Shown here: positions 1 through 5,186 of the stretch, in pieces
How positions within the stretch are numbered: position 1 is the first letter of the stretch
Layout: each line of letters opens with the position of its first letter
Assembly (NCBI GenBank): GCA_022839045.1
Contig: JALHDI010000079.1
Location: 1 to 13,778 of the forward strand
Origin: Sporomusaceae bacterium
GTDB lineage: Bacteria > Bacillota_C > Negativicutes > Sporomusales_B > UBA7701
Direction: 5' to 3'
Length of the DNA: 13,778 nucleotides
Notes under the pieces: model-generated
What the model was told of the DNA's origin: nothing
Database searches by the model: none
What the model saw: the letters and a program-made list of their open reading frames with translations, nothing else
Position numbers and translations under genes: made by a program

Positions 1-156
1 TGCCGTGCCGGGCGGGCCGACCACCAGCAGGTGCTCCTGGGCCACGGCGGCCAGCACAATCAATTCGGCCAGTTGCTCACGCCCGACCAACCCTTCAGTG
101 GCGGCACGCACGGCGTGGCGGATTTGCGCGGCAGCGCTTTGCAATTGAGCAATCAT
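1..156 (-). CDS. MoxR-family AAA+ ATPase, N-terminal part (cut by window edge)
   Basis: The first 52 residues of a MoxR-type AAA+ ATPase are visible, beginning MIAQLQSAAAQIRHAV. The segment TEGLVGREQLAELIVLAAVAQ (about residues 20-40) matches the conserved N-terminal helix before the Walker A site. The last visible residues, LLVVGPPGTA (43-52), are the start of the Walker A loop, and the lysine lies outside the window. MoxR ATPases are chaperone-like proteins that often work with von Willebrand factor A domain proteins in cofactor insertion or complex assembly; no partner is visible here. The ATG lies at 154-156 and is divergent from the GFA gene with 91 bases between. Composition and the neighbour suggest Pseudomonas, unlike everything after about 600. 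Confidence 0.85.
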   Translation of the reverse strand, partial: MIAQLQSAAAQIRHAVRAATEGLVGREQLAELIVLAAVAQEHLLVVGPPGTA

Positions 157-247
157 GGGCGTCTTCCCTGAAACCAAAGCGGAGGATCTTGCCTGAGGCT
201 AAGGTATTAGAAAAGTGTTGTTACACACTCTGATCAGGAGTCAGCCC

Positions 248-570
248 ATGCAGCTTGAAAGATCCTGCCATTGCGGCGCCGTCACGTTCAGCACTGAACA
301 GTGCCCCCCCCTTACCCCTACCAGCGTTGCTACTGCTCGCAATGCGGCAGCGCGCTGTGGGTGTTCAGCCCGGAATGGCCGGAGCTGCCCCATCCATTTG
401 CCTCGGTTATCGACACGCCATTGCCGGTGCAACCGGAGCATACGCACTTGATGCTCGGATCCAAGGCGCCCTGGGTAGACGTCACCTTGCGCAAGGGCGA
501 CCTGCAGCTCGATGAATACCCAGAAGAGTCGATCGCCGAATGGCATGAACGTCACGGAGTGCTCCGTTAA
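248..570 (+). pseudogene. GFA-family (formaldehyde-activating-like) protein remnant, frameshifted and internally deleted
   Basis: The ATG at 248 follows an AGGAG at 236-240 and reads MQLERSCHCGAVTFSTEQ, the typical start of GFA-family zinc proteins with their first CxC pair. Reading then changes frame in a run of eight C at 304-311. The next frame gives PYPYQRCYCS joined directly to QCGSALWVFSPEWPEL, and continues to a TAA at 568-570 (HERHGVLR). In intact relatives roughly 50 residues separate the RCYCS and CGSALW motifs; that middle block is missing. It could have been lost between two TGCTCG-like stretches encoding CS. The family binds zinc through these cysteines; the enzymatic role of most members is unproven. 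The sequence resembles Pseudomonas homologs. It cannot make a normal product as written, although the C-run shift could be a sequencing error. Confidence 0.75.
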
Positions 571-572
571 CA

Positions 573-607
573 GTCTTTGACAGTTTATCGACAAAGCTGT
601 CAAAGAC
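573..607. repeat. Inverted repeat at the junction between two unlike DNA segments
   Basis: GTCTTTGACAG at 573-583 and CTGTCAAAGAC at 597-607 are perfect reverse complements separated by 13 bases. The inner TTT (584-586) and AAA (593-595) extend the pairing across a one-base bulge. The right arm is part of the NrdG-like coding sequence; the left arm lies immediately after the stop of the GFA remnant. There is no T-tract, so this does not look like an intrinsic terminator. It marks the point where Pseudomonas-like sequence changes to Bacillota-like sequence. Confidence 0.75.
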
Positions 608-784
608 CTCCTCGCTGCCAGCGACATTTTAGTCGACGGCCGCTACATCGCCGCCCAGCGGGATATAAGCCTCGCCTTCCGCGGCTCCGCCAATCAGCGC
701 TTGATCGACGTGCCGCGGAGCTTGCTCGCGGGACAGGCTGTGGAGTGGAATGAGCTCGACACAGGGGACAAGCTGTTCGCCTGA
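581..784 (+). pseudogene. nrdG: C-terminal fragment of anaerobic ribonucleotide reductase activating protein (NrdG-type)
   Basis: The frame ending at TGA 782-784 reads ...KAVKDLLAASDILVDGRYI, then AAQRDISLAFRGSANQRLID, then VPRSL. The DxLVDGxY...LxFRGSxNQR pattern is characteristic of the C-terminal part of NrdG-type radical SAM activases, which install the glycyl radical on the class III ribonucleotide reductase NrdD. Only about 65 codons are present. The frame is closed by TGA at 578-580, and the N-terminal CxxxCxxC radical-SAM motif is absent. No start codon or ribosome binding site serves this fragment. Homology fades at the inverted repeat at 573-607, so truncation coincides with the suspected DNA junction. 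Whether the gene is truly broken or is cut by an artificial join cannot be told from here. Confidence 0.75.
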
Positions 785-813
785 TCGTCCCGCTCGCCTT
801 CAGGGGGCCCGTT

Positions 814-920
814 GATAAGCGCCCATCTGCGGCGTTGCTCCTCGGCTGCCATCCTCAGCGTACGTCCCGTGTACGCTTCCGGTGTCAGCCTCCTGTGCGC
901 CTTGCATCTGGGCACTTCTG
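814..920 (+). repeat. Dispersed intergenic repeat, copy 1
   Basis: This copy begins GATAAGCGCCCATCTGCGGC, contains the short inverted repeat GCGTAC...GTACGC (858-876), and ends with GTGCGCCTTGCATCTGGGCA near 914. A second copy in the same orientation lies at 13014-13181 and shares the CATCTGCGGCGTTGCTCCTC-like head, the GCGTACGT-CCGTGTACGCTT core and the TGCGCCTTGCATCT tail. The copy starts 30 bases after the stop of the NrdG-like fragment. Reading frames crossing it are not conserved between copies, so it is treated as non-coding. Confidence 0.8.
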
Positions 921-996
921 AACGGCCCCGGCAAATCAAAGTAGATACGATACAGTACACGAGGGATTTCATCGGGATACTTACCGACGCAAGACT

Positions 997-1032
997 AAAA
1001 AAGCCTGAAGCGCCGGAATTTGCGCTTCAGGC
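997..1032 (-). terminator. Intrinsic terminator (minus-strand reading)
   Basis: GCCTGAAGCGC (1003-1013) pairs perfectly with GCGCTTCAGGC (1022-1032) across an eight-base loop. Six A at 997-1002 become a T6 tract on the minus strand, just after the stem. It would stop leftward transcription coming from the minus-strand genes at 1434-2653, or protect the fragment upstream. On the plus strand it has no T-tract, so it does not block the GIY-YIG gene's own transcription strongly. Confidence 0.75.
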
Positions 1033-1074
1033 CCGGAATTGACAGGAAAACAAAAAATCGAAAGGATGAATAAT

Positions 1075-1359
1075 ATGGCGTTTGTTCAACAAAATCCAAG
1101 GTTATTTAATAAAACCCAAGTAGAAGACCTTAAACCTAACCAATATGGTGTATACGGAATCTATAAACCTGGAGTATGGGTATACATTGGGAAAGGAGAT
1201 ATTCGCCAACGTCTCCTAGACCACCTTAACGGTGATAACCCGAGTATTCTTAAAGAAAGGCCGACCCATTGGGTGGGTGAAGTTACCCAGAATGCAGATG
1301 AGAGAGAAAAAAGCCTAATCTTAGAATGTAGGCCAATCTGTAATAAAAGAGTAGGGTAG
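1075..1359 (+). CDS. Small stand-alone GIY-YIG domain protein
   Basis: The product is 94 residues and consists almost only of a GIY-YIG fold. The first strand motif is YGVYGIY (24-30), the second VYIGKG (36-41), followed by DIRQRLLDHL (42-51), whose Arg46 and His50 sit where the catalytic arginine and histidine usually fall. REKSLILECRP (77-87) offers Glu78 or Glu84 as the metal-binding glutamate. GIY-YIG nucleases cut DNA in repair, restriction and homing; this one lacks any added DNA-binding domain, so its target is unknown. The ATG at 1075 was chosen because AAAGGA (1061-1066) lies nine bases before it; an upstream ATG at 1066 overlaps that site. The gene is AT-rich (18 G/C in bases 1081-1140), which suggests transfer. 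Confidence 0.8.
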   Translation: MAFVQQNPRLFNKTQVEDLKPNQYGVYGIYKPGVWVYIGKGDIRQRLLDHLNGDNPSILKERPTHWVGEVTQNADEREKSLILECRPICNKRVG

Positions 1360-1370
1360 AAAGATAGTAC

Positions 1371-1401
1371 AGGGGGGCCGGCGGAAGCCGGCCCCCAAAA
1401 A
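1371..1401 (+). repeat. GC-rich palindrome, GGGGGCCGGC family
   Basis: GGGGGCCGGC (1373-1382) and GCCGGCCCCC (1387-1396) form a perfect 10-bp stem with a GGAA loop, followed by AAAAATC. The same stem and the same AAAAATC flank recur at 7920-7949, and a related stem lies at 2809-2830. There is no T-tract on either strand directly after the stem. It is therefore better described as a REP-like palindrome than as a standard terminator, although it lies between the convergent GIY-YIG and membrane protein genes. Confidence 0.7.
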
Positions 1402-1433
1402 TCGTGTAGCGTTAATAAATTCAATTGCCGTTT

Positions 1434-1853
1434 TCACTTGTAATACCGCTCCCATATAAAAGGCCCCAATAAACAACCCATCATTATTATACAACCTATA
1501 ACAATGAGCATTTGGATAAACAGCGTCCTCCGTTTCCTGGGATCAAATCCGGGACGCATACTGATTTGGTAACCGCCAACAAATGATGTTACAATGAGTA
1601 GTAATATTGTTGGTAACGTTGCTTGTCCCATAAGACGATTATATTCCGTATAATGACCGGTACCGTCAATATAACTGCTCCCTATCACGAGAAAAGACAT
1701 AAAGAAGCCAATTATCCACGATAATTTCCACGCAAAAGGGACGGGAGGGGTATTCTTTCTCGGCCAAATGGCGTATTTAAGTAATATTAATAACGTTAGC
1801 CATCCCCAGATAAACCAAAATTGCCAAGGGAGAGAGCTTGCTAATGTATTCAT
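1434..1853 (-). CDS. Four-helix membrane protein of unknown function
   Basis: The product is 139 residues with four predicted membrane segments at about residues 9-28, 44-62, 78-97 and 109-133. A polar loop (IDGTGHYTEYNRL) lies between helices 2 and 3, and a basic stretch (DPRKRR) precedes helix 4. I do not recognise a family. The ATG at 1851-1853 follows GGAGGGG at about 1858-1864 on the minus strand. It lies 38 bases downstream of the true end of the secreted repeat protein gene (1892) on the same strand, so the two may be cotranscribed. AT-rich codon use matches its neighbours in the 1040-4270 stretch. Confidence 0.7.
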   Translation of the reverse strand: MNTLASSLPWQFWFIWGWLTLLILLKYAIWPRKNTPPVPFAWKLSWIIGFFMSFLVIGSSYIDGTGHYTEYNRLMGQATLPTILLLIVTSFVGGYQISMRPGFDPRKRRTLFIQMLIVIGCIIMMGCLLGPFIWERYYK

Positions 1854-1891
1854 TTTTCCCCTCCAGGTTCAGATAATGCCATATTCTTTTT

Positions 1892-2653
1892 TCATTTTGT
1901 AGCTTTTACGACAACGCCGTTGCCGTCGAACTCCACCGTGGTTCCGGCTGAATAAAACCTGATGCCGTCCGGCGACGGTAGCTTTGTATTGTTATTTAAC
2001 GTGCCTTTGATGACTTCGCCTTTATCGTTTAGCTCAAGTGGCATACCTTACTTAAACTCAATAAATCCGGGAAACGCTATTCTGCTTGTGTATCCTGTCG
2101 TTAGATTCTGTTGCCAGCCGATAGGCCGTAAATATATATGCGCTGTCGGCGTGCAAGTCGCAATCATCCCGTTTTCATGAAAACTGACCTCGGTGAGTTG
2201 TTTTAACGCTATTAAACTGTTTTGGCTGAGGGGAATTAAGACAAAATCGTCTTCTGTCCATATAGTGCCTTTAACGACCTCGCCTTTACTATTAAACGTA
2301 ATTTTGGTGCCTTCACTAAAAGCAAGAACCCTTGGCCACCGAATAATTTGTTGCTTGAACTGAGTGCTATAAATACCTTGGTAAAAATATTGTGAAGCTC
2401 CGGCTACACATGCAAAGCATGCTTTCTTTGCAAGCGTACCTTCAAGAACCTCTCCATACTCGTTTAGGGTCACAACCGTTCCCTTTTTAAACATTGGAGT
2501 CCCCAAGACCGCTATCATTCCAGGAGGTGTTATTTGCGTGTCTTCGTCCAGCGTCTTCGTGACCGTTGCGGCGTTTGCTCCGCCCTCAAAACCGCCAAGC
2601 AAAAACGCCGTCAATAGTACTCCTGTTAAGAGCCGTGATAAAAAAGTTCTCAC
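1892..2653 (-). pseudogene. Secreted repeat protein interrupted by an in-frame stop codon (paralog of the 10739-11503 gene)
   Basis: A GTG start at 2651-2653 sits six bases after GGAGGG (2660-2665); a TTG directly before it is too close. Residues 1-29 form a signal peptide ending GGANA. Repeat units follow: MFKKGTVVTLNEYGEVLEGT (about 54-73), FSEGTKITFNSKGEVVKGT, and LTEVSFHENGMIATCT...YLRPIGW. At codon 202 a TAA (2048-2050) interrupts: FPGFIEFK-stop-GMPLELNDKGEVIKGTL. The same frame then stays open for 51 more codons, through GIRFYSAGTTVEFDGNGVVV, to a TGA at 1892-1894. The whole frame is 253 codons including the stop; the intact paralog has 254 residues and reads FKKGT at this place. One base change (AAA to TAA) explains it. 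The product may be a 201-residue protein, or the gene may be inactive. Function unknown; presumably exported. Confidence 0.8.
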
Positions 2654-2796
2654 CAAAATCCCTCCATTTTTGTGCCTGGCGTAATGCTGGTACGCGAATA
2701 ATCGTAAAGCAGGACATGGAGTGTAGTTCTATAAATGGAATGTATTTCCTGCCCTTGGGACGCGAGAAACGAAAAACCCTGCCGTATAATCCAACA

Positions 2797-2831
2797 GGGC
2801 AGGGGAGAGGGGCCGACGAAAGCCGGCCCCC
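2797..2831 (+). repeat. G-rich polar element, copy 1
   Basis: GGGCAGGGGAGAGG lies at 2797-2810 and runs into a GC-rich hairpin, GGGGCCG (2809-2815) with CGGCCCC (2824-2830). The GGCAGGG also pairs with CCCTGCC about 14 bases upstream. It lies upstream of a minus-strand gene, yet reads on the plus strand like all other copies. Confidence 0.8.
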
Positions 2832-2953
2832 TCGAATTTATTGGTAATGTAAATAATTCTGTGTGAGGCTTTTTTGTGATCACTGTTTTTCCGTGGAATA
2901 TGCATCGCGGGGACGGTTCTATTGATTCACAATCGTAAAATAGACCGTAAGTA

Positions 2954-2998
2954 GGGCAGGGGAGAGGGGGCCGGTATTCCCGGTTTTTTCACCCCCGT
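2954..2998 (+). repeat. G-rich polar element, copy 2
   Basis: GGGCAGGGGAGAGG at 2954-2967 is followed by GGGCCGGTATTCCCGG and a T6 run (2984-2989), then ACCCCCGTGCCC, which can pair back to the G-rich part. The CCGG hairpin with T6 could act as a weak plus-strand terminator. Confidence 0.75.
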
Positions 2999-3040
2999 GC
3001 CCGTCCGGCAGGGCGTAATTTACCTTACGATTGAAAAGGA

Positions 3041-3065
3041 AAAGTCGCGAAAGTCGCGACTTTTT
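3041..3065. terminator. Bidirectional intrinsic terminator
   Basis: AAAGTCGCGA (3041-3050) pairs with TCGCGACTTT (3054-3063) over a three-base loop, with T5 at 3061-3065 on the plus strand. On the minus strand the stem is followed by a T-rich stretch (TTTTCC). It ends the 48-residue minus-strand gene whose stop is 24 bases to the right. Confidence 0.8.
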
Positions 3066-3088
3066 GCGTTCTAAGCGGGAGTATCTGG

Positions 3089-3235
3089 TTAGGCAATTCC
3101 CCAGCGTTCTTTCATTCGGATAATCGTTTCTATGACCTCCTCCTCGGTAGGCATATTATCTGCGTCACGAATTTTTGACAGTTGATACATAAGATTATCT
3201 ATCTCCTTTTGTTCAACGATTTTTTTATCGGCCAC
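3089..3235 (-). CDS. 48-residue charged helical protein, divergent partner of the ribbon-helix-helix gene
   Basis: The chosen start is GTG at 3233-3235, ten bases after GGAGG in an AAAGGAGGG stretch (about 3245-3253). A longer reading from TTG at 3274 would place that strong ribosome binding site inside the gene. The product begins MADKKIVEQKEIDNLMYQL, is rich in Glu, Lys, Asp and Ile, and has a likely helix at 8-22 and another at 29-45 (EEEVIETIIRMKERW). It has no cysteine, signal or membrane segment. I do not recognise it. It is divergent from the 58-residue ribbon-helix-helix gene across 135 bases full of symmetric sites, so the two are probably co-regulated. It could be a toxin, antitoxin or adaptor; nothing in the sequence decides. 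Confidence 0.6.
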   Translation of the reverse strand: MADKKIVEQKEIDNLMYQLSKIRDADNMPTEEEVIETIIRMKERWGIA

Positions 3236-3278
3236 AAAGCCTCGCCCTCCTTTAAATATAGAAATCTTTACCAATAAT

Positions 3279-3353
3279 ATACACTATATAGTCACTATGT
3301 GCAACCAATTATATTAAGATAACTTATCTTATACACTATATATACACTATGAG
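3279..3353. promoter_or_regulatory. Operator array between the divergent small genes
   Basis: Four CACTAT half-sites lie at 3282, 3293, 3334 and 3345: two pairs with 11-bp spacing, and the pairs 52 bp apart, close to whole helical turns. Both 23-bp pairs start ATACACTATATA. Between them is the perfect palindrome TAAGATAACTTATCTTA (3315-3331, 8-bp arms). Ribbon-helix-helix proteins typically bind such in-phase short repeats cooperatively, so the adjacent regulator is the obvious candidate ligand. The palindrome is a different motif and may serve another protein or overlap a promoter. Confidence 0.7.
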
Positions 3354-3370
3354 TATCTGGAGGGAATAGA

Positions 3371-3547
3371 ATGGCCGAACCGTTTTTGCGGTATAGAAAG
3401 AGATTTACTTCGTCTCTCAAAAACGAATTAGTAAAAGAGTTTGACGAATTATCTAACAAAACCCGCATACCCAAAAGCAGATTGCTCGACGAAGCAATTG
3501 AGGATTTACTGAAAAAATATAAAAAGACTCCCTTAATCCCCGAATAG
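3371..3547 (+). CDS. Ribbon-helix-helix (CopG/Arc-like) DNA-binding protein
   Basis: The product is 58 residues: MAEPFLRYRKRFTSSLKNEL continuing VKEFDELSNKTRIPKSRLLD and EAIEDLLKKYKKTPLIPE. RKRFTSSL (9-16) is the beta ribbon that enters the DNA major groove, KNELVKEFDELSNKT is helix A and PKSRLLDEAIEDLLKKY helix B, with the typical R-I-P-K-S-R-L turn. Family members repress their own promoter, often as toxin-antitoxin or plasmid copy regulators. The ATG at 3371 follows GGAGGG at 3359-3364. The operator array begins 18 bases upstream of this start, so autoregulation is likely. No toxin follows in the same direction; the nearest partner is the divergent 48-residue gene. Confidence 0.85.
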   Translation: MAEPFLRYRKRFTSSLKNELVKEFDELSNKTRIPKSRLLDEAIEDLLKKYKKTPLIPE

Positions 3548-3577
3548 CAAACCGCCGCCACAGCCGGCCTTGAGACA

Positions 3578-3605
3578 GGGCAGGGGAGAGGGGGCCGGCG
3601 TTTCC
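3578..3605 (+). repeat. G-rich polar element, copy 3
   Basis: GGGCAGGGGAGAGG at 3578-3591 is followed by GGGCCGGCGTTTCCTGC. It lies 30 bases after the stop of the ribbon-helix-helix gene and shares the CCGGCGTTTCC tail with the copy at 5796. Confidence 0.8.
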
Positions 3606-3635
3606 TGCTTGCACACGTCAATAATAAACCTTACG

Positions 3636-3673
3636 AAAAAAAGAAACGCCACTCCGCGAGGGATAGGCGTTTC
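3636..3673 (-). terminator. Intrinsic terminator of the DUF3795 gene (minus strand)
   Basis: On the minus strand GAAACGCC (3673 to 3666) pairs with GGCGTTTC (3650 to 3643), followed by a T-rich run complementary to the A-rich bases 3636-3642. The stem starts 12 bases after the stop of the minus-strand gene. The 15-base interior can fold further (CTCC with GGAG-like bases). Confidence 0.75.
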
Positions 3674-3684
3674 CAGGGTTAACC

Positions 3685-4215
3685 CTAGCTTCCTCTTTTA
3701 GCACTGACCTTCATACGAAGTTGGTTGATTTCGTCTTCGTGAACCTTTACATACATACAACTTGGCGCTGTTCCGCATTTTCTGCACGATATATCCGCAA
3801 CCGAATTTATAGTGCCGCATTCGGGGCATGAATAGTGCCCGATCATTTCGGTATACCATTGTTTCCATCCTACTTCTTTGATGCGTTCTTGCGCTTGCCA
3901 CAACTCCAATCTATTCGGCATTGCGGCCTGAAAAACCCTTAAATCTTCACATGGATATTCCTGACATTCGCCGCAAAAATCCAACCCTTTTTCGGCAGCA
4001 CATTTCGATAACTTACAGTTTTTACAAGAATATTTACATACTTTTTCGGACCGGCAACCCTCACATTCCAAATCCTCAAGTGTGCATTGAAAAAGTTTCG
4101 CAAGCCTCGCAAGCCTGTTTTTATCTTCTCTGCCGATAAATATTGGACACGAAGGACAAAACAGCCCGCAAACAGCAACCAACCGTTTGTCTGGAATACT
4201 CAAATCTATATTCAT
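3685..4215 (-). CDS. DUF3795-type cysteine-rich protein with C-terminal zinc ribbon
   Basis: The product is 176 residues with at least 17 cysteines. The N-terminal CGLFCPSC (16-23) and later CEGC (51-54), CKYSCKNC (60-67) and CGECQEYPC (81-89) match the DUF3795 pattern. A separate zinc ribbon, CPEC...CRKC (130-133 and 144-147), closes the protein, in a CPECGTINS...CRKCGTA arrangement. The family is common in anaerobes and is assumed to bind metal or an iron-sulfur centre, but no reaction is established. The ATG at 4213-4215 follows AAGGAG at the right distance. Two in-phase direct repeats (4250-4269) lie upstream and a terminator follows, so this is probably a single-gene unit. No signal peptide is present, so it is cytoplasmic. 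Confidence 0.85.
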   Translation of the reverse strand: MNIDLSIPDKRLVAVCGLFCPSCPIFIGREDKNRLARLAKLFQCTLEDLECEGCRSEKVCKYSCKNCKLSKCAAEKGLDFCGECQEYPCEDLRVFQAAMPNRLELWQAQERIKEVGWKQWYTEMIGHYSCPECGTINSVADISCRKCGTAPSCMYVKVHEDEINQLRMKVSAKRGS

Positions 4216-4249
4216 GTCTTTTTCTCCTTATATTGTTTATAACGATAGG

Positions 4250-4269
4250 TAATTACTTTCTAATTACTT
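4250..4269 (-). promoter_or_regulatory. In-phase direct repeats upstream of the DUF3795 gene
   Basis: TAATTACTT occurs at 4250-4258 and again at 4261-4269, a spacing of 11 bp, 35-54 bases before the start codon. This fits an operator or activator site close to the promoter. The bound protein is unknown. Confidence 0.45.
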
Positions 4270-4284
4270 CAAGAAACCCCTCTT

Positions 4285-4309
4285 ATCCCTGCAAGAAAAA
4301 TGCAGGGAT
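4285..4309. other. Hairpin in the divergent intergenic region
   Basis: ATCCCTGCA (4285-4293) pairs perfectly with TGCAGGGAT (4301-4309) over a seven-base A-rich loop. Neither strand has a T-tract, so it is not a standard terminator. It lies in the leader of the operon starting at 4386 or in the upstream region of the DUF3795 gene. Confidence 0.5.
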
Positions 4310-4385
4310 TATCTCTTGTGCCTGGAATTGAAAAAAATGGGAACCAAGAGCATCAGGCACATATAGCCGCAAAGGGGGAACCGGC

Positions 4386-4682
4386 ATGAATAATTTTGAA
4401 CCGTATCTCGTCTGGGGATTATTTGCCGTCCTCGTGGTGACGGATATCCCCACAATGTATTTCATCCATAAGAACAACCCGGCGAAGTGGCGGCTAGTCC
4501 GCCTGGCGTTCGTCATCGGCGTAATTCTCCCCGGCATCGTCCTGCCGGCCGTGGGCGCCTTGCCGCTGGAGCTCGTCCTCCCGCCCGCCCTGTTAGCCAC
4601 CATCATCATAACCTTCTTCGCCTACTGGCTTATCCCTCGCACCGCCAAGCCCGATGATAATCCCTACCGCAGGAGCGGATAA
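4386..4682 (+). CDS. Small membrane protein of unknown function
   Basis: The product is 98 residues with three hydrophobic segments at about 7-27, 38-58 and 61-85, and a polar C-terminal tail (RTAKPDDNPYRRSG). The ATG at 4386 follows an AGGGGG six to eight bases upstream. I do not recognise a family. It is the first of four closely spaced plus-strand genes (gaps 46, 17 and 26 bases), with the lipoprotein next, so a cell-envelope role is plausible but not shown. Confidence 0.7.
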   Translation: MNNFEPYLVWGLFAVLVVTDIPTMYFIHKNNPAKWRLVRLAFVIGVILPGIVLPAVGALPLELVLPPALLATIIITFFAYWLIPRTAKPDDNPYRRSG

Positions 4683-4728
4683 CTGCGCCCGCCCGCCTAT
4701 CCCCAACGATTCAACGAGGAGGTTGTTC

Positions 4729-5169
4729 ATGAGAAAACCGCACCTGTCAATATTATGGCTCATATTGGTGACGCTTGCTCTTCTCGTCCTTGCCGCTGGC
4801 TGCTCGTCCCGGCCCTCGGCGGAAGAAACGAGAAAATACGCCGACCAAATGACGGAAAACATTCTTCTCGCCATGAACGACGACAATTATGCCCGTTTTT
4901 CCCAGGACTTCGACGAACAGATGAAAGCCGGTCTGTCCGAGGCGCAATATAAAAGCACCATCCCGGCGATTAAAGCCAAAGTCGGCAAATATATCTCCAA
5001 AGAATTCGTCGCCACGGAAAAAAAAGACCAGTATATCGTTGCCGTATATAAGGCGAAATTCTCACAAGAGCAAGGCGATGTTTTAGTCAGAACCGTTTTC
5101 AGCGACAAAGGCGGCAAGAAGTACGTTTCGGGCTTTTGGCTGGATTCCCCTAAATTGCGCGGCAACTAG
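4729..5169 (+). CDS. DUF3887-type lipoprotein
   Basis: The product is 146 residues. Residues 1-23 form a lipoprotein signal (MRKPHLSILWLILV, then a Leu/Val core) with the lipobox LAAGC, so the cysteine would be lipidated and the protein anchored outside the membrane. The mature part resembles DUF3887: ENILLAMNDDNYARFSQDFD then EQMKAGLSEAQYKSTIPAIK, GKYISKEFVATEKKDQYIVA, and a closing FWLDSPKLRGN. This small alpha/beta fold resembles NTF2-like domains; its ligand is unknown. The ATG at 4729 was chosen because GAGGAGG (4716-4722) lies six bases before it; an upstream in-frame start would extend into the preceding gene. Confidence 0.8.
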   Translation: MRKPHLSILWLILVTLALLVLAAGCSSRPSAEETRKYADQMTENILLAMNDDNYARFSQDFDEQMKAGLSEAQYKSTIPAIKAKVGKYISKEFVATEKKDQYIVAVYKAKFSQEQGDVLVRTVFSDKGGKKYVSGFWLDSPKLRGN

Positions 5170-5186
5170 GCCGAGGAGGTATTCAC

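Larger units (their letters stand above)
2654..3088. other. Gene-free stretch with two G-rich elements and a terminator
   Basis: No convincing gene is present. The stretch carries two G-rich elements (2797-2831 and 2954-2998), the GTCGCGA terminator hairpin (3041-3065), and a loose inverted repeat around 2705-2755 (GCAGGA and TCCTGC). A short frame from the ATG at about 2716 runs through the first G-rich element with no clear ribosome binding site and is not counted as a gene. Confidence 0.6.

Noticed and set aside
812..1042. Plus-strand frame across dispersed repeat copy 1 as a transposase-like gene
   Set aside because: The frame is not kept in copy 2 and has no motif or ribosome site.
2042..2044. 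ATG just after the premature stop as a restart of a second gene
   Set aside because: The product would begin inside a repeat unit with only a weak AAGG nearby, no signal peptide and a length of 50 residues; a nonsense change in one gene explains it better.
2048..2050. Programmed stop-codon readthrough of TAA
   Set aside because: TAA is the least leaky stop, and no stimulatory hairpin or special context was seen after it; a simple mutation is sufficient.
2716..2847. Short plus-strand frame upstream of the secreted repeat gene
   Set aside because: It crosses a dispersed G-rich element, lacks a clear ribosome binding site and is not recognisable.
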